Source: Flavobacterium rhamnosiphilum (GTDB taxonomy: Bacteria; Bacteroidota; Bacteroidia; Flavobacteriales; Flavobacteriaceae). Taken from it: a stretch of 64,000 nucleotides of DNA. Shown here one piece after another: positions 50,531-59,399 of the stretch. Made by a program: the position numbers and the translations under genes. Under the pieces are notes generated by a model that worked only from the letters and a program-made list of their open reading frames with translations, was not told where the DNA came from and made no database searches. Each line of letters begins with the position of its first letter. The first letter of the stretch is position 1. Where the stretch lies: the NCBI RefSeq assembly GCF_004349195.1, contig NZ_SMLG01000001.1, forward strand, positions 372,001 to 436,000, written 5' to 3'.

Positions 50531-51964
50531 ATGAAACATCTTAAAAAACTTTTACTTGCTGTGATGATGGTGATGGGTCTAAGCTCTCACGCACAAGACA
50601 GTAACAATCCATGGGCTATCTCTTTTGGAGTTAATGCCGTTGATACTAAAACCAGTGCTGGTGGAGGGAAAAATTGGGCAGATCGCCATTTTTCTCAACC
50701 ATTTGCAGTTAAAGACAACTGGAACATTCTTCCTTCAGTATCGTACCTTAGTGTATTTAGAAACGTAGGAGATAATTTCTCTTTTGGACTTACAGGTTCT
50801 GTGAACAAGATTGACAAATATGTGAAATTTGCTCCAACTGCAGTTGGTCATGATTCTCGTGGATATGTTGTATCTAACCCAGGTGATTTGATGTACTACG
50901 GTGTTGATGCAACTATCAAATATAGTTTGATGAATTTGATTGGTTCAAAAGTTGTTGATCCATCTCTTTCTGTTGGTGGTGGTTATACTTTTTTTGGAGA
51001 CAGTAGCTACGGAACTTTAAATCCAGGTGCTGGTTTAACTTTTTGGTTTACTGAGAATGTTGGATTAGAACTTGCTACAAAATATAAAAAATCTTTTGGT
51101 GATAGAGAAGATGCTTCTGGAACTCCAGATGCTCCATCACATTTTCAACACTCAGCTGGTATTGTCTTCAAATTTGGAGGTAAAGATACAGACGGTGATG
51201 GAATTTATGACAAAGATGATGCTTGTCCAGAAGTTGCTGGTTTAAAAGAATTCAACGGATGTCCTGATACTGATGGAGATGGAATCCAAGATAGTGCTGA
51301 TGCTTGTCCAGAAGTTGCTGGTTTAGCTGCATTAAACGGATGTCCTGATACAGACGGAGATGGAATTGCTGATAAAGATGATGCTTGTCCAGAAGTTGCT
51401 GGTTTAGCTGCATTGAAAGGTTGTCCAGATGCTGACGGAGATGGAGTAGCTGATAAAGATGACAAATGTCCTACTGTTGCAGGTCCAAAAGAAAACGCAG
51501 GTTGTCCTTGGCCAGATACTGATGGAGATGGTGTTTTAGACAAAGATGATAAATGTCCAGACGTAAGAGGTACTGTTGCTAATCAAGGTTGTCCAGAAGT
51601 TTCAGAAGAAGTTATGAAAACTTTAAATAACTATGGTAAAATAATCTTGTTTGATTCTGGTAAATCTACTTTCCAAAAAGGAACTTACACAGTTTTACAA
51701 TCAATCACTTCTATCTTAAAAGAATATCCTTATTCTAAATTTATGGTTGAAGGTCACACAGATAGCGATGGTGCTAATTTAATGAACCAAACTTTATCTG
51801 AAAACAGAGCTGCTGCAGTTAAAAACTATTTAATTGAAAACGGAATTGCTACTGACAGACTTAGATCTACAGGTTTTGGAGAAACTAAACCAATTGCAAC
51901 TAATAAAACTGCAAAAGGTAAAGCAATGAACAGAAGAGTTGAAATATCTTTGATTAAAGAATAA
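50531..51964 (+). CDS. OmpA-family porin-like protein with thrombospondin type 3 repeats
   Basis: 477 aa with a signal peptide ([22 protein letters not shown]). Residues about 25-215 form an eight-strand outer-membrane barrel. Residues about 218-355 are five Ca2+-binding type 3 repeats of about 27 residues, each with [18 protein letters not shown] and a final GCP; paired Cys in each. Residues about 360-477 are the peptidoglycan-binding OmpA domain ([65 protein letters not shown]), here cited by key parts. It tethers the outer membrane to the cell wall and is probably abundant, given its strong promoter and terminator. Confidence 0.93.
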   Translation: MKHLKKLLLAVMMVMGLSSHAQDSNNPWAISFGVNAVDTKTSAGGGKNWADRHFSQPFAVKDNWNILPSVSYLSVFRNVGDNFSFGLTGSVNKIDKYVKFAPTAVGHDSRGYVVSNPGDLMYYGVDATIKYSLMNLIGSKVVDPSLSVGGGYTFFGDSSYGTLNPGAGLTFWFTENVGLELATKYKKSFGDREDASGTPDAPSHFQHSAGIVFKFGGKDTDGDGIYDKDDACPEVAGLKEFNGCPDTDGDGIQDSADACPEVAGLAALNGCPDTDGDGIADKDDACPEVAGLAALKGCPDADGDGVADKDDKCPTVAGPKENAGCPWPDTDGDGVLDKDDKCPDVRGTVANQGCPEVSEEVMKTLNNYGKIILFDSGKSTFQKGTYTVLQSITSILKEYPYSKFMVEGHTDSDGANLMNQTLSENRAAAVKNYLIENGIATDRLRSTGFGETKPIATNKTAKGKAMNRRVEISLIKE

Positions 51965-51987
51965 TTTCTTTCTAAAATATTTATGGA

Positions 51988-52019
51988 AAACGCCTCGATT
52001 TATCGGGGCGTTTTTTTTA
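51988..52019 (+). terminator. Rho-independent terminator of the OmpA gene
   Basis: Stem acgcctcg/cggggcgt with loop atttat, followed by eight Ts, 24 bases after the stop. Confidence 0.85.
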
Positions 52020-52029
52020 TTTTTATAAA

Positions 52030-54795
52030 ATGACAAATACTTCTTTTTTAGATAAAATAGCTTCGGTTTTAATCGAAAATTACTCGGACAATCTTTCCAA
52101 TACGATTGTAGTTTTACCAAACAAACGAGCCAAAATATTCCTGATTGAAGCGTTAAAAAATCAAGTTACAGCAAATATACTTTCTCCCGAAATTATAAGT
52201 ATTGAAGATTTTGTTCAAAACATAGCCGGTATCCGTACCATAGATCCCATTGAACTATTATTTGAATTCTACGAAGTCTACTTGTCTATTACTGATAAAG
52301 CAAACCAACAATCTTTTGAATTGTTTGCCAATTGGGCTAAAACATTGTTACAGGACTTTAATGAAATTGATCGCTATTTGTTAGAACCATCCCATGTTCT
52401 TTCGTATTTGAAAGATATTGAAGACATCAAAAAGTGGGGAATTGAAGTCGAAAACAAAACTGTATTATTAGAAAAATATATCGATTTTTGGAAATTACTG
52501 CCCAATTACTATCAATCACTTTATACTCATTTACTGAATAAAGGAATCGGTTATCAGGGATTAATTTATCGTGAAGCGGTAAACAATTTAAACCATTTTT
52601 CGAATTCTGTACAAAATAAACAATTCCTGTTTGCCGGTTTTAATGCATTAAATGCAGCAGAAGAAAAAATAATCCAGCACCTTATCGCTTCTGATCAGGC
52701 CAAAATATATTGGGACGTAGACCAAACCTTTCTCAATGATCCGTATCACGATGCAGGACTCTTTGTGCGACGTTTCAAAGAAAGTTGGAAACATTATAAA
52801 CTGCATCCGTTTGAATGGATTGTAAATGATTTTTCGCAGACAAAAAACATTCAGGTTATTGGTACACCCAAAACAATTGGTCAAGCCAAAATAGCCGGAA
52901 GCATTATCGAAAATATCATCAATGAAAATCCAGAAGGGAAACTGGATAAAGTAGCTGTGGTTCTGGGAGAGGAAAATCTTTTGGTTCCGCTTTTATATTC
53001 GTTACCGTCAAGCGTTGGCGCTTTGAATATCACGATGGGGTATTCGAGTAAGAATAATCCAGCGCAGATTTTGATTGCCAAATTATTCAAAATGCACACG
53101 AATGCGTTGTCCAGAAATGCTAAAAGTTATGTGTTGTATTACAAAGATGTATTGGATATTTTGACCCATCCTTTGGTGGAACCGTATGCGAAAACCAGCG
53201 CGCTTGTCCATACCATCAATCAAAATAATTATACCTTTATTACGCACCATAAATTGATGGAATTGAATACAATTCCGAGCGAATTGTTTCTTTTATTATT
53301 TCAAAAATGGGAAAAGGGTTCGATTCCGGTATTAGAGACTATTTCTAAATTATTGCAAACCATAAAAGAAAATTTAAGTAACGATAACGAGGAAGAAAAA
53401 ATTACGAAAGCTTTTGTTTTTGCCATTTTCAAAGTAATTAATAAACTGATTAATTACTATTCAAAGCACGAACATATCGATAAAATAGAAACGCTTTATG
53501 CCATTTACAAACAAGTAATTGATTTAGCGGAAGTTTCTTTTGAAGGTGAACCGTTGAATGGTTTGCAGATTATGGGAGTGTTAGAAAGCCGTGTTTTGGA
53601 TTTTGACACCGTTATTGTCACTTCGATGAATGAAGGGAAATTTCCGGCGGGAAAATCGCAAAACTCGTTTATTCCGTATGATGTGAAACGCGAACTGGGT
53701 TTGCCGACATTCAAAGAAAAAGATGCGATTTATACCTATCATTTCTATCATTTGTTGCAACGCGCCAAAAACATCTACTTGCTGTATAATACGGAGAGTG
53801 AAGGATTGGATGCGGGTGAAAAAAGCCGATTCATAACCCAACTGGAAGTCGAAAAGCAGGTTAATCATACGCTAACGCATGAAATTTATAATGCGGTTTT
53901 ACCCGAAACAGCGTATCAACCTATGGTAATTCCAAAATCGGAAAGTGTGATGCTGCGACTGAAAGAAATTGCTGAAAAAGGGTTTTCTCCATCGGCATTG
54001 ACGAGTTATATTAGGAATCCAATTCAGTTTTATTTCCAGAAGATTTTGCGCATCAGCGAAGTCGAAGAAGTTGAGGAAAATATTGCCTTGAATACGTTGG
54101 GAACCATTATCCACGAAACATTAGAAGTTTTGTATACTCCATTTATTGGTAAATTTATTTCTGAAAGTGATATTTTAAACTGTTTCAAGCAAATAGACGC
54201 TGAGGTTTTGAAACAATTCAAAATCATTTATAAAGAAGGTGAAATCAAAAAAGGTCGGAATTTATTGGCGTTTGAAGTAGCCAAACGTAATGTTTCTAAT
54301 TTTTTGAAAGTGGAACTGGAAAGTATTAAAAACGGCGATGCAATAAAAATTTTGCATCTGGAAAAACCTTGCGAAAGAGTTTTAGAGCATGTTAGCTTAC
54401 CATTTCCAATTAAGATTGCAGGAAAAGTAGACAGAATTGAAGAACGCAACGGAATCATTCGAATTATCGATTACAAAACGGGTAAAGTAGAAAAAGCAAG
54501 TGTCACTTTGAAATCCTGGAAAGGATTAACCGAAGATATTAAAAGCGACAAAATTATTCAGGTTTTGGCGTATGCTTACATGTATGAACACGAAGCAAAA
54601 GGCAAACCAATTGAAGCGGGAATTATCTCTTTCAAGAATTTAAAAGCAGGTTTTCTTCCGTTTAATTTTAAAGAAGACAAAGAGATAAATTCTATTATCA
54701 ATGAAGAAATTTTGAATAATTATTTAGAGCAAATGGTGCTGCTATTAAGCGAAATTTTAGATGAGAATATTCCTTTTGAAGAGAAAATAATTTAA
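52030..54795 (+). CDS. addB: AddB-like nuclease subunit (PD-(D/E)XK, inactive-helicase type)
   Basis: 921 aa. It is the probable partner of AddA in the double-strand-break resection complex. The N-terminal part is the degenerate UvrD-like fold (IVVLPNKRAKIFLIEAL, about 28-44; Walker A is not intact). NGLQIMGVLESRVLDFDTVIVTSMNEGKFP (key parts LQIMGVLESR and NEGKFP) is the AddB block. The C-terminal nuclease domain has SPSALTSYIRNPIQFYF (about 653), LGTIIHETLEVLY (His, about 694), KVDRIEERNGIIRIIDYKTGKVE (Asp and Lys of the active site, about 813-816; key part IIDYKTG). It is separated from addA by kbl and ompA, as often in flavobacteria. It lies 10 bases past the ompA terminator. Confidence 0.85.
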   Translation: MTNTSFLDKIASVLIENYSDNLSNTIVVLPNKRAKIFLIEALKNQVTANILSPEIISIEDFVQNIAGIRTIDPIELLFEFYEVYLSITDKANQQSFELFANWAKTLLQDFNEIDRYLLEPSHVLSYLKDIEDIKKWGIEVENKTVLLEKYIDFWKLLPNYYQSLYTHLLNKGIGYQGLIYREAVNNLNHFSNSVQNKQFLFAGFNALNAAEEKIIQHLIASDQAKIYWDVDQTFLNDPYHDAGLFVRRFKESWKHYKLHPFEWIVNDFSQTKNIQVIGTPKTIGQAKIAGSIIENIINENPEGKLDKVAVVLGEENLLVPLLYSLPSSVGALNITMGYSSKNNPAQILIAKLFKMHTNALSRNAKSYVLYYKDVLDILTHPLVEPYAKTSALVHTINQNNYTFITHHKLMELNTIPSELFLLLFQKWEKGSIPVLETISKLLQTIKENLSNDNEEEKITKAFVFAIFKVINKLINYYSKHEHIDKIETLYAIYKQVIDLAEVSFEGEPLNGLQIMGVLESRVLDFDTVIVTSMNEGKFPAGKSQNSFIPYDVKRELGLPTFKEKDAIYTYHFYHLLQRAKNIYLLYNTESEGLDAGEKSRFITQLEVEKQVNHTLTHEIYNAVLPETAYQPMVIPKSESVMLRLKEIAEKGFSPSALTSYIRNPIQFYFQKILRISEVEEVEENIALNTLGTIIHETLEVLYTPFIGKFISESDILNCFKQIDAEVLKQFKIIYKEGEIKKGRNLLAFEVAKRNVSNFLKVELESIKNGDAIKILHLEKPCERVLEHVSLPFPIKIAGKVDRIEERNGIIRIIDYKTGKVEKASVTLKSWKGLTEDIKSDKIIQVLAYAYMYEHEAKGKPIEAGIISFKNLKAGFLPFNFKEDKEINSIINEEILNNYLEQMVLLLSEILDENIPFEEKII

Positions 54796-54849
54796 ATAGA
54801 ATTCACAATCAGAAAATTAGCCAACATTTTTGAGTTTTACAAAAGTACT

Positions 54850-55101
54850 TTGACGATAAACGTGTCAATAAGCGCTTTGGCATGGGTTTTTGGAGGATTT
54901 GAAACCTTCAAATATGTGCTTATTATTTTTGGTTTCTGTATCAGTATTTTGATAAAAGAAGTGAATGCTAAAAATGAATACCTGTTTTATTACAACAACG
55001 GAATCTCTAAATTGCATCTATTCATCTATGGTTTTCTAATGAATTTTGTTTTTTCGTTGGTGCTGATTTTAGTCATTAATATAGTATTGAAATTCGTATG
55101 A
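54850..55101 (+). CDS. small membrane protein of an ABC system (start uncertain)
   Basis: 83 aa from the TTG at 54850. The same frame is open from 54796, directly after the addB stop, and the extra residues (IRKLANIFEFYKSTLTINV) look like genuine protein, so the true start may be upstream at a non-standard codon (ATA 54796 or ATC 54808). No ATG exists. There are two or three hydrophobic segments (SISALAWVFGGF, YVLIIFGFCISILI and LMNFVFSLVLILVINIVL) with a polar loop KEVNAKNEYLFYYNNGISKL. Its end overlaps the ABC ATPase start by four bases (ATGA), so it is probably the membrane half of a very small ABC transporter. No named family is recognised. Confidence 0.65.
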   Translation: MTINVSISALAWVFGGFETFKYVLIIFGFCISILIKEVNAKNEYLFYYNNGISKLHLFIYGFLMNFVFSLVLILVINIVLKFV

Positions 55102-55769
55102 CTAAAAGTGTTTTAGAAGTGGACAGTGTTCAAAAACAATATGATGGAAAAATCATAGTTTCTGATGTGTATTTGAAATGTGAAACAGCCGATATTATTG
55201 GTGTTTTAGGAAGAAATGGTTCCGGAAAATCGACTTTATTAAAAATCATTTTCGGAATTGTAACAGCCGATTTTAAGTTTGTTCGAGTTGATGGCATAGT
55301 GAAATCAAAAACCAGCGATTTGCTAAATGAAATCAGTTACTTGCCTCAGGATAATTTTATTCCAAATTCATTTTCGATAAAAAAGACAATTCGATTGTCA
55401 ATTGCCAAAGAGAAATTGCAGGATTTTTATGCAGATGAAATGATCCAATCGATGTTGGACAAAAAAATAAAGCATTTGTCCGGCGGAGAATTACGGTATT
55501 TAGAAATTAAATTAATCCTGAATAACGCGTCAAAATTTGTTTTGCTGGACGAACCTTATAATGGTTTGTCACCCATAATGATTGAAAAGATAAATGGATT
55601 AATCACTGTAATGTCTAGTGTAAAAGGCATCATTATCACGGATCATAATTATGAAAATGTGATTAAAGTTTCCACAAAACTGGCGCTGATGAAAGAAGGA
55701 AAAATGCACCACTTAAAAGACAAAAGCGAATTGGTTGAAAAAGGGTATTTGAAATCAGGAATGATTTAG
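55098..55769 (+). CDS. ABC transporter ATP-binding protein
   Basis: 223 aa, one nucleotide-binding domain. Walker A GRNGSGKSTLLKI (about 39-51), Q-loop SYLPQDNFIP, signature LSGGELRYLEIKLIL (about 125-139), Walker B FVLLDEPYNGLSP (about 148-160), H-loop IIITDHNYEN. It overlaps the small membrane protein by four bases. It resembles export-type ATPases of LptB-like or MacB-like size, but the tiny partner is unusual. Its stop overlaps the stop of the convergent hydrolase gene (bases 55766-55769). The substrate is unknown. Confidence 0.88.
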   Translation: MTKSVLEVDSVQKQYDGKIIVSDVYLKCETADIIGVLGRNGSGKSTLLKIIFGIVTADFKFVRVDGIVKSKTSDLLNEISYLPQDNFIPNSFSIKKTIRLSIAKEKLQDFYADEMIQSMLDKKIKHLSGGELRYLEIKLILNNASKFVLLDEPYNGLSPIMIEKINGLITVMSSVKGIIITDHNYENVIKVSTKLALMKEGKMHHLKDKSELVEKGYLKSGMI

Positions 55770-56548
55770 ATGCTTTTGAAAAAAGCCAACAATACGATCA
55801 ATAATTGGTCTTGGTTCTCAATATGACTCATGTGTCCGTCCGGAAAAGTCACCAGTTTCATAGCTGTGTTTTCTATCTGTTCTTTAGTTTCTTCGTAATT
55901 TAAAACTGGATCTTTTTCACCCAGAATCAATAATTTTGGATAAGGTGTAAGATGCAACAATACTTCCCGATCTTGTCGTATTTTCATTCCTTCCAGTGAC
56001 GCGACAATTCCTTGTAATGGTGTTTTTAGAGCTTCTTTTTTTACGCTTTCAATTTCTGACGAAAGTCGTTCTCTGTTGGATTCGCTGAATAAGTTTGCGA
56101 TAGAAAGCGAAACAAAATTCATAAAAGATTGTTTTACCGCTTTAATAGCTCTATCCCGATTTGTTTTTCGTTCCTCGCTGTCGGCTTTTGCGGTCGAGTT
56201 TAATAAAACCAATCCTTTTATCGTGTCAGGATATAATTCGGCGAAAGCCAAAGCCACATAACCGCCCATAGAATGCCCGACAAAAATGGCTTTTCGGATG
56301 CGTAGTTCCGATAAAACAGCGTGAACTGCATCAGCATTATCTTCCATTGTTTGTACGTAACTCAAACATTCCGTTTCGCCATGTCCCAATAAATCTATAG
56401 TGATGACGCGGTTTTTTTTAGCAAACTCCGGAATGTAAAAATCCCACATGCCTTTGTTTTCCAAGAAACCATGAAGCAAGACAATAGCGGTTCCTTTCCC
56501 GGTATCGGAGTAGGAGATGTTGGTGTTTTTAAAGAGAATTTGTTTCAC
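55766..56548 (-). CDS. alpha/beta-fold hydrolase
   Basis: 260 aa. The nucleophile elbow is GHSMGGYVALAFAE (Ser about 93). The oxyanion His-Gly is in VLLHGFLENKGMWDFY (about 23-38). The acid Asp is probably in LILGEKDPVLNYEE (about 208), and the catalytic His in FPDGHMSHIENQDQ (about 238-241). There is no signal peptide. This is the general ester/epoxide/lactone hydrolase fold, and the substrate cannot be told. It is one gene on the minus strand, overlapping the stop of the ABC ATPase gene by four bases. Confidence 0.88.
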   Translation of the reverse strand: MKQILFKNTNISYSDTGKGTAIVLLHGFLENKGMWDFYIPEFAKKNRVITIDLLGHGETECLSYVQTMEDNADAVHAVLSELRIRKAIFVGHSMGGYVALAFAELYPDTIKGLVLLNSTAKADSEERKTNRDRAIKAVKQSFMNFVSLSIANLFSESNRERLSSEIESVKKEALKTPLQGIVASLEGMKIRQDREVLLHLTPYPKLLILGEKDPVLNYEETKEQIENTAMKLVTFPDGHMSHIENQDQLLIVLLAFFKSI

Positions 56549-56601
56549 TTTTTTAGTTTTGTTTTGAGCGACTGCAAAATTAGGACTTTAATTTTTTTTA
56601 A

Positions 56602-56784
56602 ACCATGTAAGTCATATAAGTTATTATAGGTTTTTAGAATTGTTGTGCTATACTAAACGAAAAAACACGAACTAAAATTTAGAAAATCCTTATATAGAAT
56701 AATTGAACAAAATGTCATATCAACCAGGTAAGAATATAAGTTTATTTATAGCATTACTACTATATGTTTATATGACTTATATGG
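56602..56784. repeat. inverted repeat, family E (copy 2)
   Basis: Arms accatgtaagtcatataag (56602-56620) and its near-complement at 56765-56783 (one G-T mismatch), about 145 bases apart. They are related to the 19-base arms at 6423-6490. The 286-base spacer between the hydrolase and the AIM24-like gene holds only this and the terminator below. Confidence 0.55.
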
Positions 56785-56818
56785 TTAAAAAAAACGGCTC
56801 CCATTTCTGAAAGCCGTT
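56785..56818 (-). terminator. Rho-independent terminator of the AIM24-like gene
   Basis: On the minus strand aaacggc/gccgttt is followed by a T-run of eight. It lies 17 bases past the stop. Confidence 0.8.
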
Positions 56819-56834
56819 TGTAATTATTTAAATT

Positions 56835-57635
56835 TTAAAATCGTCTGTCGCCATCAATAAGACTTCCTAATCCACCTAATAAACTGCCTTCGTCGCGACT
56901 ATTTCCGCCAGCTCTTGGAGCTGATGCGATTATTCTGTCGGCGAGTCGGCTGAAAGGCAAGGATTGTACATAAACCGTTCCCGGACCGCGAAGCGTGGCG
57001 TAAAATAATCCTTCGCCACCAAAAATAGAATTCTTGATTCCGCCAATAAATTCAATATCATAATCGACATCTTTGGTAAAACCTACGATGCAACCGGTGT
57101 CGACTTTTAAGATTTCGCCTGCTGCTAATTCTTTTTTGGCTAATGTTCCGCCGGTATGTACGAATGCCAGACCGTCGCCTTCTATTTTTTGCATGATGAA
57201 ACCTTCGCCGCCAAACAATCCACGACCGAGTTTTTTAGAGAATTCAATCCCCACAGAAACGCCTTTGGCAGCGCAGAGAAAAGAATCTTTTTGGCAAATG
57301 AATTTTCCGCCAAATTGCGTCAAGTCAATTGGGATAATTTTCCCGGGATACGGTGAGGCAAAGGAAACTTTGCTTTTGGTATTGTTTTGATTAATGAACG
57401 CAGTCATAAAAAGACTTTCGCCCGTCAGGACTCTTTTTCCGGCGCTTAAAAGCTTGCCGAACAATCCGTTTTCCTGTCCGGAACCGTCTCCAAAAATGGT
57501 TTCCATTTGGATATTATTGTCCATCATCATAAAACTTCCCGCTTCGGCAATTACAATTTCCTGTGGGTCTAATTCTATTTCCACATATTGCATTTCCTCG
57601 CCGTAAATGTGGTAGTCTATTTCGTGTGCTTGCAT
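56835..57635 (-). CDS. TIGR00266/AIM24 family protein
   Basis: 266 aa, no signal peptide. It is a beta-rich, glycine-rich protein: QYVEIELDPQEIVIAEAGSFMMMD (key part AEAGSFMMMD), GESLFMTAFIN, FGGKFICQKDSFLCAAKGVSVGI, GLFGGEGFIMQKIEGDGLAFVHTGGTL (key part FGGEGFIMQKIEGDG), FGGEGLFYATLRGPGTVYVQSLPFS. The family is found in bacteria, archaea and as mitochondrial AIM24; function is unknown. In bacteria it is sometimes next to signalling or membrane-stress genes; here it is a single gene. The C-terminus is Arg/Gly-rich (RAGGNSRDEGSLLGG). Confidence 0.88.
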   Translation of the reverse strand: MQAHEIDYHIYGEEMQYVEIELDPQEIVIAEAGSFMMMDNNIQMETIFGDGSGQENGLFGKLLSAGKRVLTGESLFMTAFINQNNTKSKVSFASPYPGKIIPIDLTQFGGKFICQKDSFLCAAKGVSVGIEFSKKLGRGLFGGEGFIMQKIEGDGLAFVHTGGTLAKKELAAGEILKVDTGCIVGFTKDVDYDIEFIGGIKNSIFGGEGLFYATLRGPGTVYVQSLPFSRLADRIIASAPRAGGNSRDEGSLLGGLGSLIDGDRRF

Positions 57636-57726
57636 GGTTTCTGTACTTTAAGTTTTTTAAATAAGTCGAAAGGGTGATTATAAAGTTACAGATTTAAGAT
57701 GGAATTACAGATTTTCTCGTTGAAGC

Positions 57727-57834
57727 GCGCAAGGGATAATAGCGGAAAGCCCACAGTGCCGCATTTTTTGCGGTGCGAGGACTTATAGCGAATAGCCCGA
57801 CGCAGCTGGAGTTTACGGAAGCTGGGTTGCGCCC
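57727..57834 (-). repeat. interspersed palindromic repeat, family B (copy 2)
   Basis: Reverse orientation relative to 40750-40855. Read on the minus strand it has outer stem GCGCAA/TTGCGC, the conserved words GTCGGGCTATTCGCTATAAG and CTGTGGGCTTTCCGCT, and an inner stem ccgca/tgcgg. It lies in the spacer between the AIM24-like gene and the aminopeptidase gene. Confidence 0.75.
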
Positions 57835-57869
57835 AAAAAAAATCGGTTCACATTGCTGTAAACCGATTT
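57834..57869 (-). terminator. Rho-independent terminator of the aminopeptidase gene
   Basis: On the minus strand aaatcggtt/aaccgattt is followed by a T-run. It abuts the family B repeat. Confidence 0.75.
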
Positions 57870-57889
57870 CGTTGTGTGTATTTAAGGAA

Positions 57890-59182
57890 TTAACTGTTCA
57901 TTAATTCTTCGATTTCGTCCACTTCAATTGGGATGTTGCGCATCATATTGAATGGTTCGCCGCTTTCCTGAACGATAATGTTATCTTCCAGACGGATTCC
58001 GAAACCTTCAGCAGGAATGTAAATTCCAGGCTCTACGGTGAACACCATATTGGCTTGCATTGGCTCGGTCAGGATTCCGTAATCGTGCGTGTCCAATCCC
58101 ATGTGATGCGATGTTCCGTGCATGAAATATTTTTTGTAAGCGGGCCATTCCGGTTTTTCGTTTTGCACATCGGCTTTGTCAATAAGACCCAAACCTAACA
58201 GTTCTGAAGTCATTAATTTCCCTACTTCGATATGGTATTGTTTCCAAAGTGTTCCTGTTGTCAGCATTTTGGTCGCTTCATTTTTTACACGCAATACCGC
58301 ATTGTACACTTCTTTTTGTCTTTTGGTATATTTTCCTGAAACTGGAATTGTTCGTGTCATATCACTGGAATAATTTGCATATTCAGCCGCAACATCCAGT
58401 AAAATCAAATCGCCGGCTTTGCTTTGTTGGTTGTTTTCGATGTAGTGCAAAACATTGGCATTGTTTCCAGAAGCGATAATTGGCGTGTAAGCGAAACCTC
58501 TGGAACGGTTACGAATGAATTCATGAATCAACTCGGCTTCGATTTCGTATTCGGTCACGTTTGGTTTCACGAAAGGTAATAATCTTCTAAAACCAAGTTC
58601 AGTAATGTTGCAGGCTTTTTGGATTAAATCCAATTCTTCGGTTTCTTTTACAGAACGAAGGCGTTGCAATATCGGGTTGCTTTTTGCGACAGCATGTGCC
58701 GGATATTTCTCTTTCCACCATTTTACAAAACGGGCTTCACGCGTTTCGGTTTCTACTGTAGCACGGTAATGCTCGTTTGTATTGATGTAAATCGTGTCAG
58801 CGTGCGTCATCATTTCGAATAAGACTTTCTCAAATTCCTGCAACCAATACACGGTTCTGATTCCTGTTACTTCAAAAGCACGCTCTTTAGTCAGTTTTTC
58901 GCCTTCCCAAATCGCAATGTGTTCGCTGGTTTCTTTTAAGAATACCATTTCTCTTTGGTGCTCGTAAGGCGCATCCGGAAAAAGCAATAAAATGCTTTCT
59001 TCCTGATCTACTCCGCTTAAATAAAAGATGTCGCGGTGTTGTGCAAATGGCAAAGTACTATCGGCAGAAACAGGATAAATATCATTAGAATTGAAAACAG
59101 CAACGCTTTTTGGCTTCATTTGAGCCATGAATTTTTCTCTATTTTTTATAAATAAATCTCGGTCAATTTGATGGTATTTCAT
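57890..59182 (-). CDS. pepP: aminopeptidase P family protein (Xaa-Pro aminopeptidase, M24B)
   Basis: 430 aa. It removes an N-terminal residue before Pro. The N-terminal creatinase-like domain covers about 1-170. The C-terminal pita-bread domain has the five metal ligands: LLDVAAEYANYSSDMTRTIPVSG (the two Asp; key part YANYSSDMTR), the His in HGTSHHMGLDTHDYG, the Glu in FTVEPGIYI and the Glu in RLEDNIIV. The QHRDIFYLSGVDQEES patch near residue 50 is the AMP_N mark. There is no signal peptide, so it is cytoplasmic. A -7 element TACATTTG on the minus strand (59211-59218) lies 29 bases upstream. Confidence 0.93.
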   Translation of the reverse strand: MKYHQIDRDLFIKNREKFMAQMKPKSVAVFNSNDIYPVSADSTLPFAQHRDIFYLSGVDQEESILLLFPDAPYEHQREMVFLKETSEHIAIWEGEKLTKERAFEVTGIRTVYWLQEFEKVLFEMMTHADTIYINTNEHYRATVETETREARFVKWWKEKYPAHAVAKSNPILQRLRSVKETEELDLIQKACNITELGFRRLLPFVKPNVTEYEIEAELIHEFIRNRSRGFAYTPIIASGNNANVLHYIENNQQSKAGDLILLDVAAEYANYSSDMTRTIPVSGKYTKRQKEVYNAVLRVKNEATKMLTTGTLWKQYHIEVGKLMTSELLGLGLIDKADVQNEKPEWPAYKKYFMHGTSHHMGLDTHDYGILTEPMQANMVFTVEPGIYIPAEGFGIRLEDNIIVQESGEPFNMMRNIPIEVDEIEELMNS

Positions 59183-59310
59183 TTGTTAATTTTTATTGTT
59201 TTTTATGGGTCAAATGTAATTCGCATAGCGCTAGTATTTGTATTTATACCATTTCTCTCCATGCTCATGTCATAACAATTCGTTTTTATAGATTGAATAT
59301 TCAAAAATAC

Positions 59311-59318
59311 TAACTTTG
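59311..59318 (+). promoter_or_regulatory. -7 promoter element (TAACTTTG) of the BNR-repeat gene
   Basis: TAnnTTTG match 82 bases before the ATG at 59400. A TTG 16 bases upstream is too close for an ideal -33. Confidence 0.4.
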
Positions 59319-59399
59319 AGAGAAACGGATGTTAATTACACGATAAAATTTTCAGATAACTATTTTTATGATTAATTTTCCAATTCAAATCAGTTTTAC

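Noticed and set aside
51185-51600. Repeated DNA in ompA considered as a mobile or CRISPR-like repeat
   Set aside because: The period is that of coding thrombospondin type 3 repeats (about 27 codons) with normal codon drift, so it is explained by the protein.
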